DNA of 64,000 nt from positions 186,001 through 250,000 of the forward strand of contig NZ_JAMBNO010000001.1 in the NCBI RefSeq assembly GCF_023715105.1. The letters are read 5' to 3'. The notes under the pieces are model-generated. The model was not told where the DNA came from. It saw nothing but the letters and a program-made list of their open reading frames with translations, and ran no database searches. Shown here one piece after another: positions 17,217 through 26,122 of the stretch. This DNA is from Hydrogenophaga intermedia. GTDB taxonomy: Bacteria; Pseudomonadota; Gammaproteobacteria; Burkholderiales; Burkholderiaceae_C. A program made the translations under genes and the position numbers. Within the stretch, counting starts at the first letter, position 1; the number at the start of each line of letters is the position of its first letter.

Positions 17217-20042
17217 TCATGCGAGGGCCGGCGCGCTGGCGCGCACCAGACGGCGCAGCTCGGGCACGCAGGAGCCGCACTGGGTGCCGCAGCGCAGGGC
17301 ATCCTGCAGTTGCGCCAGACGCTGCTCGTCGCTGCCCTCGCAGCGGCTCAGACGGTCGCGGATCGCGGCGTCGCTCACGTTGAGGCAGGTGCAGACCTGT
17401 TTGCCGCGCGGCGCTTCGTCCACCGGGGCGCGTGCGCCCGGCATCAGCAGGCGTTTCGCGTAGGCCTCGGCGGGCAGTTCGTCTTGCAACAGGGGCTTGA
17501 GCCAGGCCTCGGCGCGGGTGTCGCCTGCGAGCAGAAAGCCTTCGAGCCGGGCCGGCACGCCGGGTGCGCGCAGCAGACGCGCGGCGCGCCGCTGGCCGAG
17601 GCGGCGGTCGGCGTAGCGCTGGGTGTCGGCGCGGTCGAGGCAGAGCAGGGCCTCCAGCCGGTCGATCAGCTCGGGCGCGGGCGCTTCGTGCGCGGCGGCG
17701 CGGAACAGCACGCCGGTGCGCTCGCGGCCGAAGGGCACACAGCTCGCGAACGGGAATTCGGCCATCAGCGTGCGCAATGCCTGCTGCACGGCCAGCGCGC
17801 GGTGGTCGGGCAGCCAGGCCAGGGCCAGCAGCGTCCAGGGCAGCTCGGCCTTGAGCACCTTCACCGCGGCGTGTTTCAGTTCCGGCTGCTTCGAGCCCGG
17901 GCAGAAGGCCGAGGTGGTGATGGCGTTCACGCCCGCCACCGGCTCGCCCGCGCTGCTGCGCCCGCTGAGGTATTCGCTGCCCCAGTGCATGGCGATGAAG
18001 GCCTGCGTGGGCGCGATCTGCTCGCTGGCCTGCGCGGGCAGCACCAGGCTGCCGCGTTTGCTGGTGACGTACACGAGGTCGCCGTCGCGCACGGCGAGAC
18101 GGGCCATGTCCTGCGGGTGCAATTGCACCGCGGGCTCGGCCACGTGGCCGAACAGGCGGCCCAGCGTGCCAGTGCGGCTCATGCCGTGCCACTGGTCGCG
18201 CAGGCGGCCCGTGGTCAGCGAAAAGGGAAAGCGCGATTCGCGCGGCTCGGCCAGCGGCTTGTAGGGCAGAGCGGCAAAGCGGGCCTTGCCGTCGACGGTG
18301 GGGAACACGCCGTCTTCGTACAGGCGCTTGCGGCCGGTGCTTTCGCCCTCGCGCAAGGGCCATTGCTGCGGGCCTTCGTGCTCCAGCGTGGGGTAGGACA
18401 GCCCGGTTATATCGAGGTCGCGTCCGCGGGTGGATTCGCGGTGTTCGTGCCAGATGGCTTCGGGGTTCTGATAGGGGAAAAGGGTGGTCCCCGGCCGCAC
18501 CGCAAATGGGGTCAGAGCCGAATTCTCGAATTCGGATCCGACCCCATTTGCTCCTCTTGCTCGTTCCAGGCGCCGCGCGAAGTCGACCACGATGCGCCAG
18601 TCGTGCCGTGCTTCGCCGGGCGGCGGCACGGCCGCGCGCACGCGGCTGATGCGGCGTTCGCTGTTGGTGACGGTGCCTTCCTTCTCGCCCCAGGTGGTGG
18701 CGGGCAGCAGCAGGTCGGCGAAGTCGCAGGTGGCGGGGGTGGCGAAAGCTTCCTGCACCACCACGAACTCGGCACGCTGCAGGGCGCGGCGCACGGTGCG
18801 CTGGTCGGGCATGGACTGGGCGGGGTTGGTGCAGGCGATCCACAGCGCCTTCACCGCGCCGTCGGCAGCGGCCTCGAACAGTTCCACCGCGGTGAGGCCG
18901 GGCTTGGCGGGCACATCGGGCACCCCCCAGAGCGCAGCCACCTCAGCGCGGTGCGCGGGGTTGGCCATGTCGCGGTGGGCCGAGAGCAGGTTGGCCAGCC
19001 CGCCGACCTCGCGCCCGCCCATGGCGTTGGGCTGGCCGGTCAGGCTGAACGGGCCGGCGCCGGGTTTGCCGATCTGGCCGGTGGCCAGGTGCAGGTTGAT
19101 CAGGCTCGCGTTCTTGGCGGTGCCGCTGCTGCTTTGGTTCAGGCCCTGGCAGTAGAGGCTGAGGGTGGCGGGCGATTGCGCGAACCACCGGGCTGCGGTG
19201 AACAGGTCTTCCTTTGCCACGCCGCACAGTTGCGCCACTTGCTCCGGCGTGTGCTCGCGCACCAGCGCCTTGAGCGCATCGAAGCCGGTGGTGTGGCGCT
19301 CGATGTAGCCAGTGTCGACCCAACCCTCCCACAGCATGATGTGCAGCAGGCCGTGGAACAGTGCCACGTCGCTGCCGGGCTGCAGCGGCAGGTAGAGGTC
19401 GGCCAGGCCCGCGGTGTCGGTGCGGCGCGGGTCGGCCACGATGACCTTCATGCCGGGCCGCGCAGCCTTGGCGTCTTCGATGCGGCGAAACAGCACCGGG
19501 TGCGCCCAGGCCGCGTTGCTGCCGACGATGAACAGGCAGTCGGCGTGGTTCACGTCGTCGTAGCAGGCGGGCGGCGCGTCGGCGCCCAGCGTGAGCTTGT
19601 AGCCGGCCACCGCGCTGCTCATGCACAGGCGCGAGTTGGTGTCGATGTTGTTGGTTCCGATCAGGCCCTTGGCGAGCTTGTTGAAGACGTAGTAGTCCTC
19701 GGTAAGCAGCTGGCCGCTGATGTAGAAGCCCACGGCGTCGGGGCCGTGGCTGTTGATGACGGTGTTGAAGCGCTCCGCGGCGAGCGTGAGCGCGCTGTCC
19801 CAGTCGGTGCGGGCTGGCGCGGCGCCGCGCGCGGGGCGCAGCATCGGGTGCAGCAATCGCGCCTGCAGGGTCACCGGCGCGGCGGCCGTGAGGTGCAGGG
19901 TCTGCCCCTTGCTGCACAGTCGGCCGAAGTTGGCAGGGTGCTGCGGGTCGCCGCGCACGCCGGTGATCTGCGCGCCGTCGCTTTCGATGATGACCCCGCA
20001 GCCCACGCCGCAGTAGGGGCAGGTGGAGCGGGTGTCGGTCAT
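17217..20042 (-). CDS. nasA: Assimilatory nitrate reductase catalytic subunit with C-terminal [2Fe-2S] domain
   Basis: The 941-residue cytoplasmic molybdoenzyme reduces nitrate to nitrite. The N-terminal [4Fe-4S] site is CPYCGVGC...RLCSKG. The bis-MGD fold follows (QLLTEDYYVFNKLAKGLIGTNNIDTNSRLCM), then the molydopterin-dinucleotide domain, including LTTGRLRDQWHGMSRTG. A fused BFD-like [2Fe-2S] domain closes the protein (CTCLNV...CGTQCGSC, about 880-935). Residues about 498-513 come from a 48-bp palindromic repeat inserted in frame at an inter-motif loop. The start at 20042 overlaps the nirD stop as ATGA. Operon position: nirB-nirD-nasA-ybiB-cobA. Confidence 0.95.
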   Translation of the reverse strand: MTDTRSTCPYCGVGCGVIIESDGAQITGVRGDPQHPANFGRLCSKGQTLHLTAAAPVTLQARLLHPMLRPARGAAPARTDWDSALTLAAERFNTVINSHGPDAVGFYISGQLLTEDYYVFNKLAKGLIGTNNIDTNSRLCMSSAVAGYKLTLGADAPPACYDDVNHADCLFIVGSNAAWAHPVLFRRIEDAKAARPGMKVIVADPRRTDTAGLADLYLPLQPGSDVALFHGLLHIMLWEGWVDTGYIERHTTGFDALKALVREHTPEQVAQLCGVAKEDLFTAARWFAQSPATLSLYCQGLNQSSSGTAKNASLINLHLATGQIGKPGAGPFSLTGQPNAMGGREVGGLANLLSAHRDMANPAHRAEVAALWGVPDVPAKPGLTAVELFEAAADGAVKALWIACTNPAQSMPDQRTVRRALQRAEFVVVQEAFATPATCDFADLLLPATTWGEKEGTVTNSERRISRVRAAVPPPGEARHDWRIVVDFARRLERARGANGVGSEFENSALTPFAVRPGTTLFPYQNPEAIWHEHRESTRGRDLDITGLSYPTLEHEGPQQWPLREGESTGRKRLYEDGVFPTVDGKARFAALPYKPLAEPRESRFPFSLTTGRLRDQWHGMSRTGTLGRLFGHVAEPAVQLHPQDMARLAVRDGDLVYVTSKRGSLVLPAQASEQIAPTQAFIAMHWGSEYLSGRSSAGEPVAGVNAITTSAFCPGSKQPELKHAAVKVLKAELPWTLLALAWLPDHRALAVQQALRTLMAEFPFASCVPFGRERTGVLFRAAAHEAPAPELIDRLEALLCLDRADTQRYADRRLGQRRAARLLRAPGVPARLEGFLLAGDTRAEAWLKPLLQDELPAEAYAKRLLMPGARAPVDEAPRGKQVCTCLNVSDAAIRDRLSRCEGSDEQRLAQLQDALRCGTQCGSCVPELRRLVRASAPALA
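18503..18550. repeat. 48-bp palindromic repeat inserted in frame in nasA
   Basis: Two 23-nt arms (18503-18525 and 18528-18550) flank a 2-nt centre and pair with only two mismatches. Each arm begins CAAATGGGGTC from its outer end and contains CCGAATTC next to the centre. The local base composition (GAATTC, AAATGGGG) is unlike the GC-rich gene around it. The length is exactly 16 codons, so the nasA frame is kept; the minus strand reads ANGVGSEFENSALTPF. It resembles the REP-like GGGGTC palindromes of betaproteobacteria, but the family is not identified here. Confidence 0.85.
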
Positions 20043-20434
20043 ACCGCCGCGCGCCGCGTCTGCGGGCCGGCCACCGGGCGCGTGTGTTCGGTGGCGTGGG
20101 TGGCCAGTTCGTGCGCGTCCAGGTGCACCACGCCGTCCACCACCTGAACCGCGAAGCGCGGCGTGCAGCCCTCGTCGGGCGCCTGTGCGCAGCCGTCTTG
20201 CAGGCCGATGGTCCAGTTGTGCAGCGGGCAGGCCACGCGGTTGTCGAACACGATGCCCTGGCTCAGCGGTCCGCCCTTGTGCGGGCAGCGGTCGAGCAAG
20301 GCGAACACGTCGCCGTCGGCGTTGCGAAAGATCGCCACGTCCATGCCCGTCGGTCGGCGCACGGTGCGCGAGCCCAGCACGGGGATGTCGTCGACGCGGC
20401 AGATCGGCGTCCAGTTCGGGTTGATGGCGCTCAT
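20039..20434 (-). CDS. nirD: Nitrite reductase small subunit, Rieske-type
   Basis: The 131-residue NirD partner of NirB has a Rieske fold. Cys50, His52, Cys69 and His72 (CPHKGG...CPLHNW) form a complete set of Rieske [2Fe-2S] ligands. The E. coli NirD I recall lacks these ligands, so this protein belongs to the cluster-bearing branch. The tail after residue 110 (HATEHTRPVAGPQTRRAAV) is unstructured. ATGA overlaps occur at both ends, with nirB upstream and nasA downstream, so all three are translationally coupled. Confidence 0.93.
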   Translation of the reverse strand: MSAINPNWTPICRVDDIPVLGSRTVRRPTGMDVAIFRNADGDVFALLDRCPHKGGPLSQGIVFDNRVACPLHNWTIGLQDGCAQAPDEGCTPRFAVQVVDGVVHLDAHELATHATEHTRPVAGPQTRRAAV

Positions 20435-22926
20435 GCTGCGCTCCCCTCGTTGGCCAGCGCCACGGGCTGGATCGGAACGAACTGGCGCGTGTCCACCGCG
20501 GCCTTCTGGTGCTCGAACCAGGGGTCGGGTTCGCCATCGAGCGCGAACTGCAGTTGTGCCCACAGCGCCTTGCGGCCTTCGGCGTCGTCGACGATGCGCT
20601 TCTTCACGTAGTCCAGCCCCACGCGGCCCACGTAGTGCACGGTGCGCTCGAGGTACCAGCCTTCCAGGCGGTAGAGCTGCATGAAGGCGCCGGTGTACTC
20701 CAGCACCTCCTCGGCGGTCTTCAGTTTCACCAGGAACTCGGCCACCTCGGTCTTGATGCCGCCGTTGCCGGCGATGTACATCTCCCAGCCCGAATCGACG
20801 CCGATGATCCCGACGTCCTTGATGCCCGCTTCGGCGCAGTTGCGCGGGCAGCCACTCACCGCGAACTTCACCTTGTGCGGCGCGTACATGCGCCACATGG
20901 CGCGCTCGAGGTCCTTGCCCATCTGGGTGCTGTCCTGCGTGCCCATGCGGCACCACTCGCTGCCGACGCAGGTTTTCACCGTGCGCAGGGCCTTGGCATA
21001 GGCGTGGCCGCTGGGCATGGCGAGGTCGCGCCACACCGACTGCAGGTCTTCCTTCTTCACGCCCAGCAGGTCGATGCGCTGGCCGCCCGTGACCTTGACG
21101 GTGGGAATCTGGTACTTGTCCACCACGTCGGCGATGCGGCGCAGCTCGGCCGCGTTCGTCTCGCCGCCCCACATGCGCGGGATCACGCTGTAGGTGCCGT
21201 CTTTCTGGATGTTGGCGTGGCTGCGCTCGTTGATGAAGCGGCTCTGCGGATCGTCCTTCGCCTCTTTGGGCCAGGTGCTGATGAGGTAGTAGTTCACCGC
21301 GGGGCGGCAGGTGGCGCAGCCGTTGGGCGTGCGCCAGCCCATGCCTGCGAACACCGCGCCGGTGCTCAGGTACTTCTGCTCGCGGATCGCGTCGCGCACC
21401 GCCTGGTGGCCGTGGTCGGTGCAGCCGCAGATGGGCTTGAGCCGGGGGGTGGCCGAGTAGTCGCCGCCCGCGGTGAACATGAGGATCTGCTCCACCAGGC
21501 CGGTGCACGAGCCGCAGCTGGCGCTGGCCTTGGTGTGCTTGCGCACCTCATCCAGCGTGAACAGGCCCTTGTCCTTGATGGCCTTGCAGATGGCGCCCTT
21601 GTTCACGCCGTTGCAGCCGCAGACCTCTGCGTCGTCGGGCATGCTGGCGGCCTTGCTGTGGCCCTCATGCCCTGTATCGCCGATGTTCGATTCGCCGAAC
21701 ATCAGCTTGTCGCGGATATCGGCCACGCTGCGGCCTTCGCGCAGCAGCTTGAAGTACCAGCTGCCGTCCACCGTGTCGCCGTACAGGCAGGCGCCCACCA
21801 GCTTGTCGTCCTGGATGACGAGCTTCTTGTAGACGCCGCCCGCGGGATCGCTCATCACGATCTCTTCGGTGTTGTCGCCGCCCATGAAGTTGCCGGCCGA
21901 GAACAGGTCGATGCCGGTGACCTTGAGTTTGGTCGACGTGAGCGAGCCGCTGTAGCGGCCGATGCCGAACTCGGCCAGGTGCGTGGCCAGCACCTTGCCT
22001 TGCTCGAACAGCGGCGCCACCAGGCCATAGGCGATGCCGCGGTGCGCCGCACATTCGCCCACCGCGTAGATGCGCGGATCGGTCACGGTCTGCAAGGTGT
22101 CGCTCACCACGATGCCGCGGTTCACGTGCAGCTTCATGGCCTCGGCCAGCGCGGTGTTCGGGCGGATGCCCACGGCCATCACCACCAAGTCGGCGGGCAC
22201 CTCGGTGCCGTCCTTGAAGCGCACCGCTTTCACGCGCCCGTCTTCCCCGCCGACGAGCTCCTGTGTCTGCGCGCCGATGAGGAAATTCATGCCGCGAGCC
22301 TGCAGCGACTGCTGCAGCAACTTGCCAGCCACGTCGTCGAGCTGGCGCTCCATGAGCCAGGGCGCCACATGCACCACGCTCACGCTCATGCCGCGCTTCA
22401 TCAGGCCGTTGGCGGCCTCCAGGCCCAGCAGGCCGCCCCCGATGACGACCGCGTGTTTGTACTTCGCGGCCGCGTCGATCATGGCCTGCGTGTCGGCGAT
22501 GTCGCGGTAGGCCAGCACGCCTGCCAAGTCCTTGCCCGGGATCGGCAGGATGAAGGGGTTGGAGCCGGTGGCCATGATGAGCCGGTCGTAGGGCGCGCTG
22601 ATCGTCTCACCCAGCGCATTCGTGGCGTGCACCAGGCGCTTCGCACGGTCCACCGACGTGACCTGCCAGCCCGCGTGCAGCGTGATCGCGTTGTCGCGGT
22701 ACCAGGCCCAGTCGTTGAGCACGATCTCGTCCAGCGTCTGCTCGCCCGCGAGCACCGGCGAGAGCAGGATGCGGTTGTAGTTGGGGTGTGGCTCGGCGCC
22801 GAAGACAGTGATGTCGTAGAGGTCGGGCGCGATCTTGAGCAGTTCCTCCAGCGTGCGCACCCCGGCCATGCCGTTGCCCACCATCACGAGTTTCAATTTC
22901 TGTCGCGGATTGACGCGCATGTCCAT
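20431..22926 (-). CDS. nirB: Assimilatory NAD(P)H nitrite reductase large subunit
   Basis: The 831-residue cytoplasmic enzyme reduces nitrite to ammonium with NAD(P)H. The N-terminal FAD/NAD(P) domains show VMVGNGMAGVRTLEEL and VVIGGGLLGLEAANGL. BFD-like Cys motifs follow (CGCNGV, CGSCTGLV) at about 410-530. The nitrite/sulfite reductase half holds the siroheme-[4Fe-4S] cysteines in CVGSEWC and SGCPRNC. The length matches the family. It lies 10 nt downstream of the nrtD stop and its stop overlaps the nirD start. It needs siroheme, begun by CobA in the same cluster. Confidence 0.96.
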   Translation of the reverse strand: MDMRVNPRQKLKLVMVGNGMAGVRTLEELLKIAPDLYDITVFGAEPHPNYNRILLSPVLAGEQTLDEIVLNDWAWYRDNAITLHAGWQVTSVDRAKRLVHATNALGETISAPYDRLIMATGSNPFILPIPGKDLAGVLAYRDIADTQAMIDAAAKYKHAVVIGGGLLGLEAANGLMKRGMSVSVVHVAPWLMERQLDDVAGKLLQQSLQARGMNFLIGAQTQELVGGEDGRVKAVRFKDGTEVPADLVVMAVGIRPNTALAEAMKLHVNRGIVVSDTLQTVTDPRIYAVGECAAHRGIAYGLVAPLFEQGKVLATHLAEFGIGRYSGSLTSTKLKVTGIDLFSAGNFMGGDNTEEIVMSDPAGGVYKKLVIQDDKLVGACLYGDTVDGSWYFKLLREGRSVADIRDKLMFGESNIGDTGHEGHSKAASMPDDAEVCGCNGVNKGAICKAIKDKGLFTLDEVRKHTKASASCGSCTGLVEQILMFTAGGDYSATPRLKPICGCTDHGHQAVRDAIREQKYLSTGAVFAGMGWRTPNGCATCRPAVNYYLISTWPKEAKDDPQSRFINERSHANIQKDGTYSVIPRMWGGETNAAELRRIADVVDKYQIPTVKVTGGQRIDLLGVKKEDLQSVWRDLAMPSGHAYAKALRTVKTCVGSEWCRMGTQDSTQMGKDLERAMWRMYAPHKVKFAVSGCPRNCAEAGIKDVGIIGVDSGWEMYIAGNGGIKTEVAEFLVKLKTAEEVLEYTGAFMQLYRLEGWYLERTVHYVGRVGLDYVKKRIVDDAEGRKALWAQLQFALDGEPDPWFEHQKAAVDTRQFVPIQPVALANEGSAA

Positions 22927-22936
22927 GGCGTTCTCC

Positions 22937-23746
22937 TCAGGCGGCTTTTTCCACGTGGCCTTGCCGCGTGTAGAGGAAATCGATCACCGCCTTGCGGCAC
23001 TGCTGGTAGCGCGGGTCGTCGGCCAGGGCCACGCGATGGCGCGGGCGCGGCAGGTCCACGCGCAGCACCTCGCCGATGGTGGCGGCCGGGCCGTTGGTCA
23101 TCATGACGATGCGGTCGGCCAGCAGCACGGCCTCGTCCACGTCGTGCGTCACCATCACCACGGTGGCCTGTGTGGTGGCCACGATCTCCAGCAGTTCGTC
23201 CTGCAGCCGGGCGCGGGTGAGCGCGTCGAGCGCGCCGAAAGGCTCATCCATCAGCAGCACCTTGGGCTCCATGCTCAGTGCACGTGCAATGCCCACGCGC
23301 TGCTTCATGCCGCCTGAGATCTCGCCGGGGCGCTTGCTGGCCGCGTGCGACAGGCCCACCAGCGCCAGCGCGGCATCGGTGCGGGCCTTGAGCTGAGCCC
23401 GTTTCTCGGTGGCGCCGAACACGCGCTCCACCGCCAGGTACACGTTCTCGAAGCAGGTGAGCCAGGGCAGCAGCGAATGGTTCTGGAACACCACCGCGCG
23501 CTCGGGGCCGGGGCCGTCGATCTCGCGGTCGGCGCACAGCAGCACGCCGCTGGTGGGCGTGGTGAGGCCGGCAATGAGGTTGAGCAGCGTGGACTTGCCG
23601 CAACCCGAGTGACCGATGAGGGCGACGAACTCGCCCTTGGCGACGGTGAGGTGAATGTCGCGCAGTGCGGGGAACAGGCCCTTTTGCGTCTTGAAGGTCT
23701 GCGCGACGCCCTGGATCTCGATGTACTTGCTGTCGTCGGCGCTCAT
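22937..23746 (-). CDS. nrtD: Nitrate ABC transporter ATP-binding subunit
   Basis: The 269-residue ABC ATPase has Walker A GHSGCGKST, Q-loop QNHSLLPW, signature ISGGMKQRVGIARAL, Walker B VLLMDEPFGALD and switch His in VMVTHDVDEA. The Gly-Gly-Met signature is typical of the nitrate/sulfonate/taurine importer family. There is no C-terminal substrate-binding domain as in cyanobacterial NrtC. It powers nitrate uptake with NrtA and NrtB. The start at 23746 overlaps the nrtB stop (ATGA), and nirB follows after 10 nt. Confidence 0.94.
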   Translation of the reverse strand: MSADDSKYIEIQGVAQTFKTQKGLFPALRDIHLTVAKGEFVALIGHSGCGKSTLLNLIAGLTTPTSGVLLCADREIDGPGPERAVVFQNHSLLPWLTCFENVYLAVERVFGATEKRAQLKARTDAALALVGLSHAASKRPGEISGGMKQRVGIARALSMEPKVLLMDEPFGALDALTRARLQDELLEIVATTQATVVMVTHDVDEAVLLADRIVMMTNGPAATIGEVLRVDLPRPRHRVALADDPRYQQCRKAVIDFLYTRQGHVEKAA

Positions 23747-24669
23747 GACTTGACGTCCTCGTAGGTGAAGGCGGTGGCCAGTTTGATGAGCGCGAACTCC
23801 AGCACCAGGCCCACGAGGCCGATGGTGAAGATCGCGATGATGATGTGGGCAACGTTGAGGTTGTTCCACTCGTCCCACACCCAGAAGCCGATGCCGACGC
23901 CGCCGGTGAGCATCTCGGCCGCCACGATGACGAGCCACGCGGTACCGACCGCCAGGCGCACGCCGGTGAGCATGTACGGCAGCACGGCCGGCAGCAGGAT
24001 CCGGGTGACGATCTTCCATTCGCTCAGGTTGAGCACGCGCGCCACGTTCATGTAATCCTGCGGCACACGCTGCACGCCCACCGCGGTGTTGATGATCATG
24101 GGCCAGATGGAGCAGATGAAGATGGTCCAGATGGCGGCCGGGTTGGCGCCCTTGAACACCAGCAGGCCGATGGGCAGCCAGGCCAGCGGCGAGACCGGGC
24201 GCAGCAGGCTGATGAGCGGGTTGAACATGCGCGAGAGGAAGCTGAAGCGCCCGATGGCAAAGCCCACCGGAATGCCCACCAGCGCGGCCATGCCGAAGCC
24301 CATGCCCACGCGCTGCAGGGAGGACAGCACGTTCCAGCCGATACCCTGGTCGTTGGGGCCGTTGGAATAGAACGGGTCGCTGAACAGCTTGACCGCGGCC
24401 TCCCAGGTCACGGCGGGCGAGGGGATGCCGCTGTCGGCGGACTTGGCGATCATTCCCCACAACAGCACCAGCAGGCCGAGGCCCAGAGCGGGCGGGACAA
24501 CCCGCAGCCAGAAGGCCTTCCAGTCGATGGGCATGCGGGTGTGGGCGTTGGCCTCCGGCGCGGCTGCGGGCAGGGGTTCGGGGGCGTGGGCCGCCACCGC
24601 GGGTTTGCGGGCGGGCGGGTTCACCGGATCGGGCACCGCGAGCGGTGAATGAAAAACAGCGCTGACCAT
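23743..24669 (-). CDS. nrtB: Nitrate ABC transporter permease
   Basis: The 308-residue inner-membrane permease has about six helices. A Pro/Ala-rich cytoplasmic N-terminus of about 45 residues comes first. The binding-protein-dependent transport motif near RVLNLSEWKIVTRILLPAVL (EAA loop) docks to NrtD. SLLRPVSPLAWLPIGLLVFKG is typical of nitrate and taurine permeases. The start MVSAVFHS follows nrtA by 10 nt and the stop overlaps nrtD. Confidence 0.93.
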   Translation of the reverse strand: MVSAVFHSPLAVPDPVNPPARKPAVAAHAPEPLPAAAPEANAHTRMPIDWKAFWLRVVPPALGLGLLVLLWGMIAKSADSGIPSPAVTWEAAVKLFSDPFYSNGPNDQGIGWNVLSSLQRVGMGFGMAALVGIPVGFAIGRFSFLSRMFNPLISLLRPVSPLAWLPIGLLVFKGANPAAIWTIFICSIWPMIINTAVGVQRVPQDYMNVARVLNLSEWKIVTRILLPAVLPYMLTGVRLAVGTAWLVIVAAEMLTGGVGIGFWVWDEWNNLNVAHIIIAIFTIGLVGLVLEFALIKLATAFTYEDVKS

Positions 24670-24679
24670 GGCGTTCTCC

Positions 24680-25942
24680 TCAGACCTGGACCTTGAAGCC
24701 GTCGGCATACGCCTTGGGGTTCTTGCCGTCCCACACCACGCCGTCGATGAGCTTGCTGCTGCGCATCGTCTCCTTGGGCACATTGACCTTGGCGGCGGCG
24801 GCGCCTTGTTTGTAGAGGTCGATCTTGTTGATCTGCTGCGCCACGGCCAGGTAGTCGGGATGGTCTTTCAGCAGGCCCCAGCGCTTGTGCTGCGTGAGGA
24901 ACCACATGCCGTCGGACAGGTAGGGGAAGTTCACCGCGCCGTCATTGAAGAACTTCATGTGGTTGGGGTCGTCCCAGGTCTTGCCCAGCCCGTTCTGGTA
25001 GCGGCCCAGGATGCGCTGGTTGATGGCGTCCACGCTGGTGTTCACATAGGCGCGGTCGGCCACGGTCTCGGCCATCTTCAGCTTGTTCTGCAGGCCAGCG
25101 TCGATCCACTTGCCGGCTTCCAGGATGGCGGCCACCACCGCGCGGCAGGTGTTGGGGTACTTCTGCGCGAACTCGCCCGTGGTGCCCAGTGCCTTTTCGG
25201 GGTGGTCCTTCCAGATGTCCTGCGTGGTGACGGCGGTGATGCCGATGTTGTCCATGATGGCGCGGTGGTTCCAGGGCTCGCCCACGCAGAAGCCGTCCAT
25301 GTTGCCCACGCGCATGTTGGCCACCATCTGCGGTGGCGGCACGGTGATGATCTTGCTGTCCTTCAGGGGCTGGATGCCGGCCGACGCCAGCCAGTAGTAC
25401 AGCCACATGGCGTGCGTGCCGGTGGGGAAGGTCTGGGCGAAGGTGTATTCGCGCTTTTCGGTGGCCATCAGCCTGGCCAGGCTGGCGGCGTCCACCGCGC
25501 CTTTGTCGGCGAGCTTTTTCGACAGCGTGATGGCCTGGCCGTTGTGGTTCAGGTTCATCAGGACCGCCATGTCCTTCTTCGGGCCGGCGGTGCCCAGATG
25601 CACGCCGTAGATCAGGCCCCATAGCACGTGCGCCATGTCCAGCTCGCCGTTGACGAGCTTGTCACGCACGCCTGGCCAGCTCGCTTCCTTGGTGGGAATG
25701 ATCTTCACGCCGTACTTCTGGTCGATGCCCAGCACCGAGGCCATGACGACGCTCGCGCAGTCGGTCAGCGGTATGAAACCGATCTTCACTTCCTTCTTCT
25801 CGGGCGCGTCGGAGCCGGCGGCGAACACGGGCAGGTGGCCCAGGCTGGCGAAGAGGGCGGCGCTTGCGGCGCCTTGCTTGATCAGCTCGCGCCGGGTGGG
25901 TTGGGCGGCGGAAGGGCTCGTGGGCGTGTGCGCTGCGGTCAT
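24680..25942 (-). CDS. nrtA: Nitrate-binding periplasmic protein with Tat-type signal
   Basis: The 420-residue CmpA/NrtA-family protein binds nitrate (or nitrite) for NrtBD. The N-terminus has a twin-arginine motif (TRRELIKQGAASAALFA) and a hydrophobic stretch, so export is probably through Tat. Mature-domain motifs include IGFIPLTDCASVVMASVLG, FPTGTHAMWLYYWLA and NMDGFCVGEPWN, all typical of NrtA. The start at 25942 has AGGAG 9 nt upstream. It is the first gene after the sigma-54/antitermination leader and so opens the nas operon. Confidence 0.94.
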   Translation of the reverse strand: MTAAHTPTSPSAAQPTRRELIKQGAASAALFASLGHLPVFAAGSDAPEKKEVKIGFIPLTDCASVVMASVLGIDQKYGVKIIPTKEASWPGVRDKLVNGELDMAHVLWGLIYGVHLGTAGPKKDMAVLMNLNHNGQAITLSKKLADKGAVDAASLARLMATEKREYTFAQTFPTGTHAMWLYYWLASAGIQPLKDSKIITVPPPQMVANMRVGNMDGFCVGEPWNHRAIMDNIGITAVTTQDIWKDHPEKALGTTGEFAQKYPNTCRAVVAAILEAGKWIDAGLQNKLKMAETVADRAYVNTSVDAINQRILGRYQNGLGKTWDDPNHMKFFNDGAVNFPYLSDGMWFLTQHKRWGLLKDHPDYLAVAQQINKIDLYKQGAAAAKVNVPKETMRSSKLIDGVVWDGKNPKAYADGFKVQV

Positions 25943-25986
25943 GGGTCCAGCTCCTGCGTTGAATGAAGATTCCACAGCCCCAAAAC

Positions 25987-26042
25987 ACAACGGCGCCCAT
26001 TTCCGTTCCCGCGAGGCGCGGGTGGGAAATGGACGCCGTTGT
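25987..26042 (-). promoter_or_regulatory. nas leader terminator hairpin, candidate NasR antitermination target
   Basis: On the minus strand ACAACGGCGTCCATTTCC (26042-26025) pairs with GGAAATGGGCGCCGTTGT (26004-25987) over 18 bp with one G-U. An apical CCCGCG-CCT-CGCGGG stem extends it, and GTTTTGGGG follows. It lies 44 nt before the nrtA start and about 55 nt downstream of the predicted sigma-54 transcript start. It looks like a leader terminator. The gene immediately upstream encodes an ANTAR antiterminator, the expected trans-acting partner. I could not assign the ANTAR hexaloop pair with confidence. Confidence 0.75.
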
Positions 26043-26106
26043 CCGTGTCTGGGGAGACTTGCCGGAAACCGACCGCCGTTGGCCGCTCTCCGTCTGATGT
26101 GATCAA

Positions 26107-26122
26107 TGCAGGGACCGTGCCA
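26107..26122 (-). promoter_or_regulatory. Sigma-54 (RpoN) promoter of the nas operon
   Basis: The minus strand reads TGGCACGGTCCCTGCA. This differs from the sigma-54 consensus TGGCACG-N4-TTGCW at a single position, with correct GG/GC spacing. It lies between nasR and nrtA, 165 nt before the nrtA start. NtrC is the expected activator under nitrogen limitation. A possible weak NtrC half-site, TGGTGCG, lies at 26185-26191. Transcript start should be near 26096. Confidence 0.8.
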
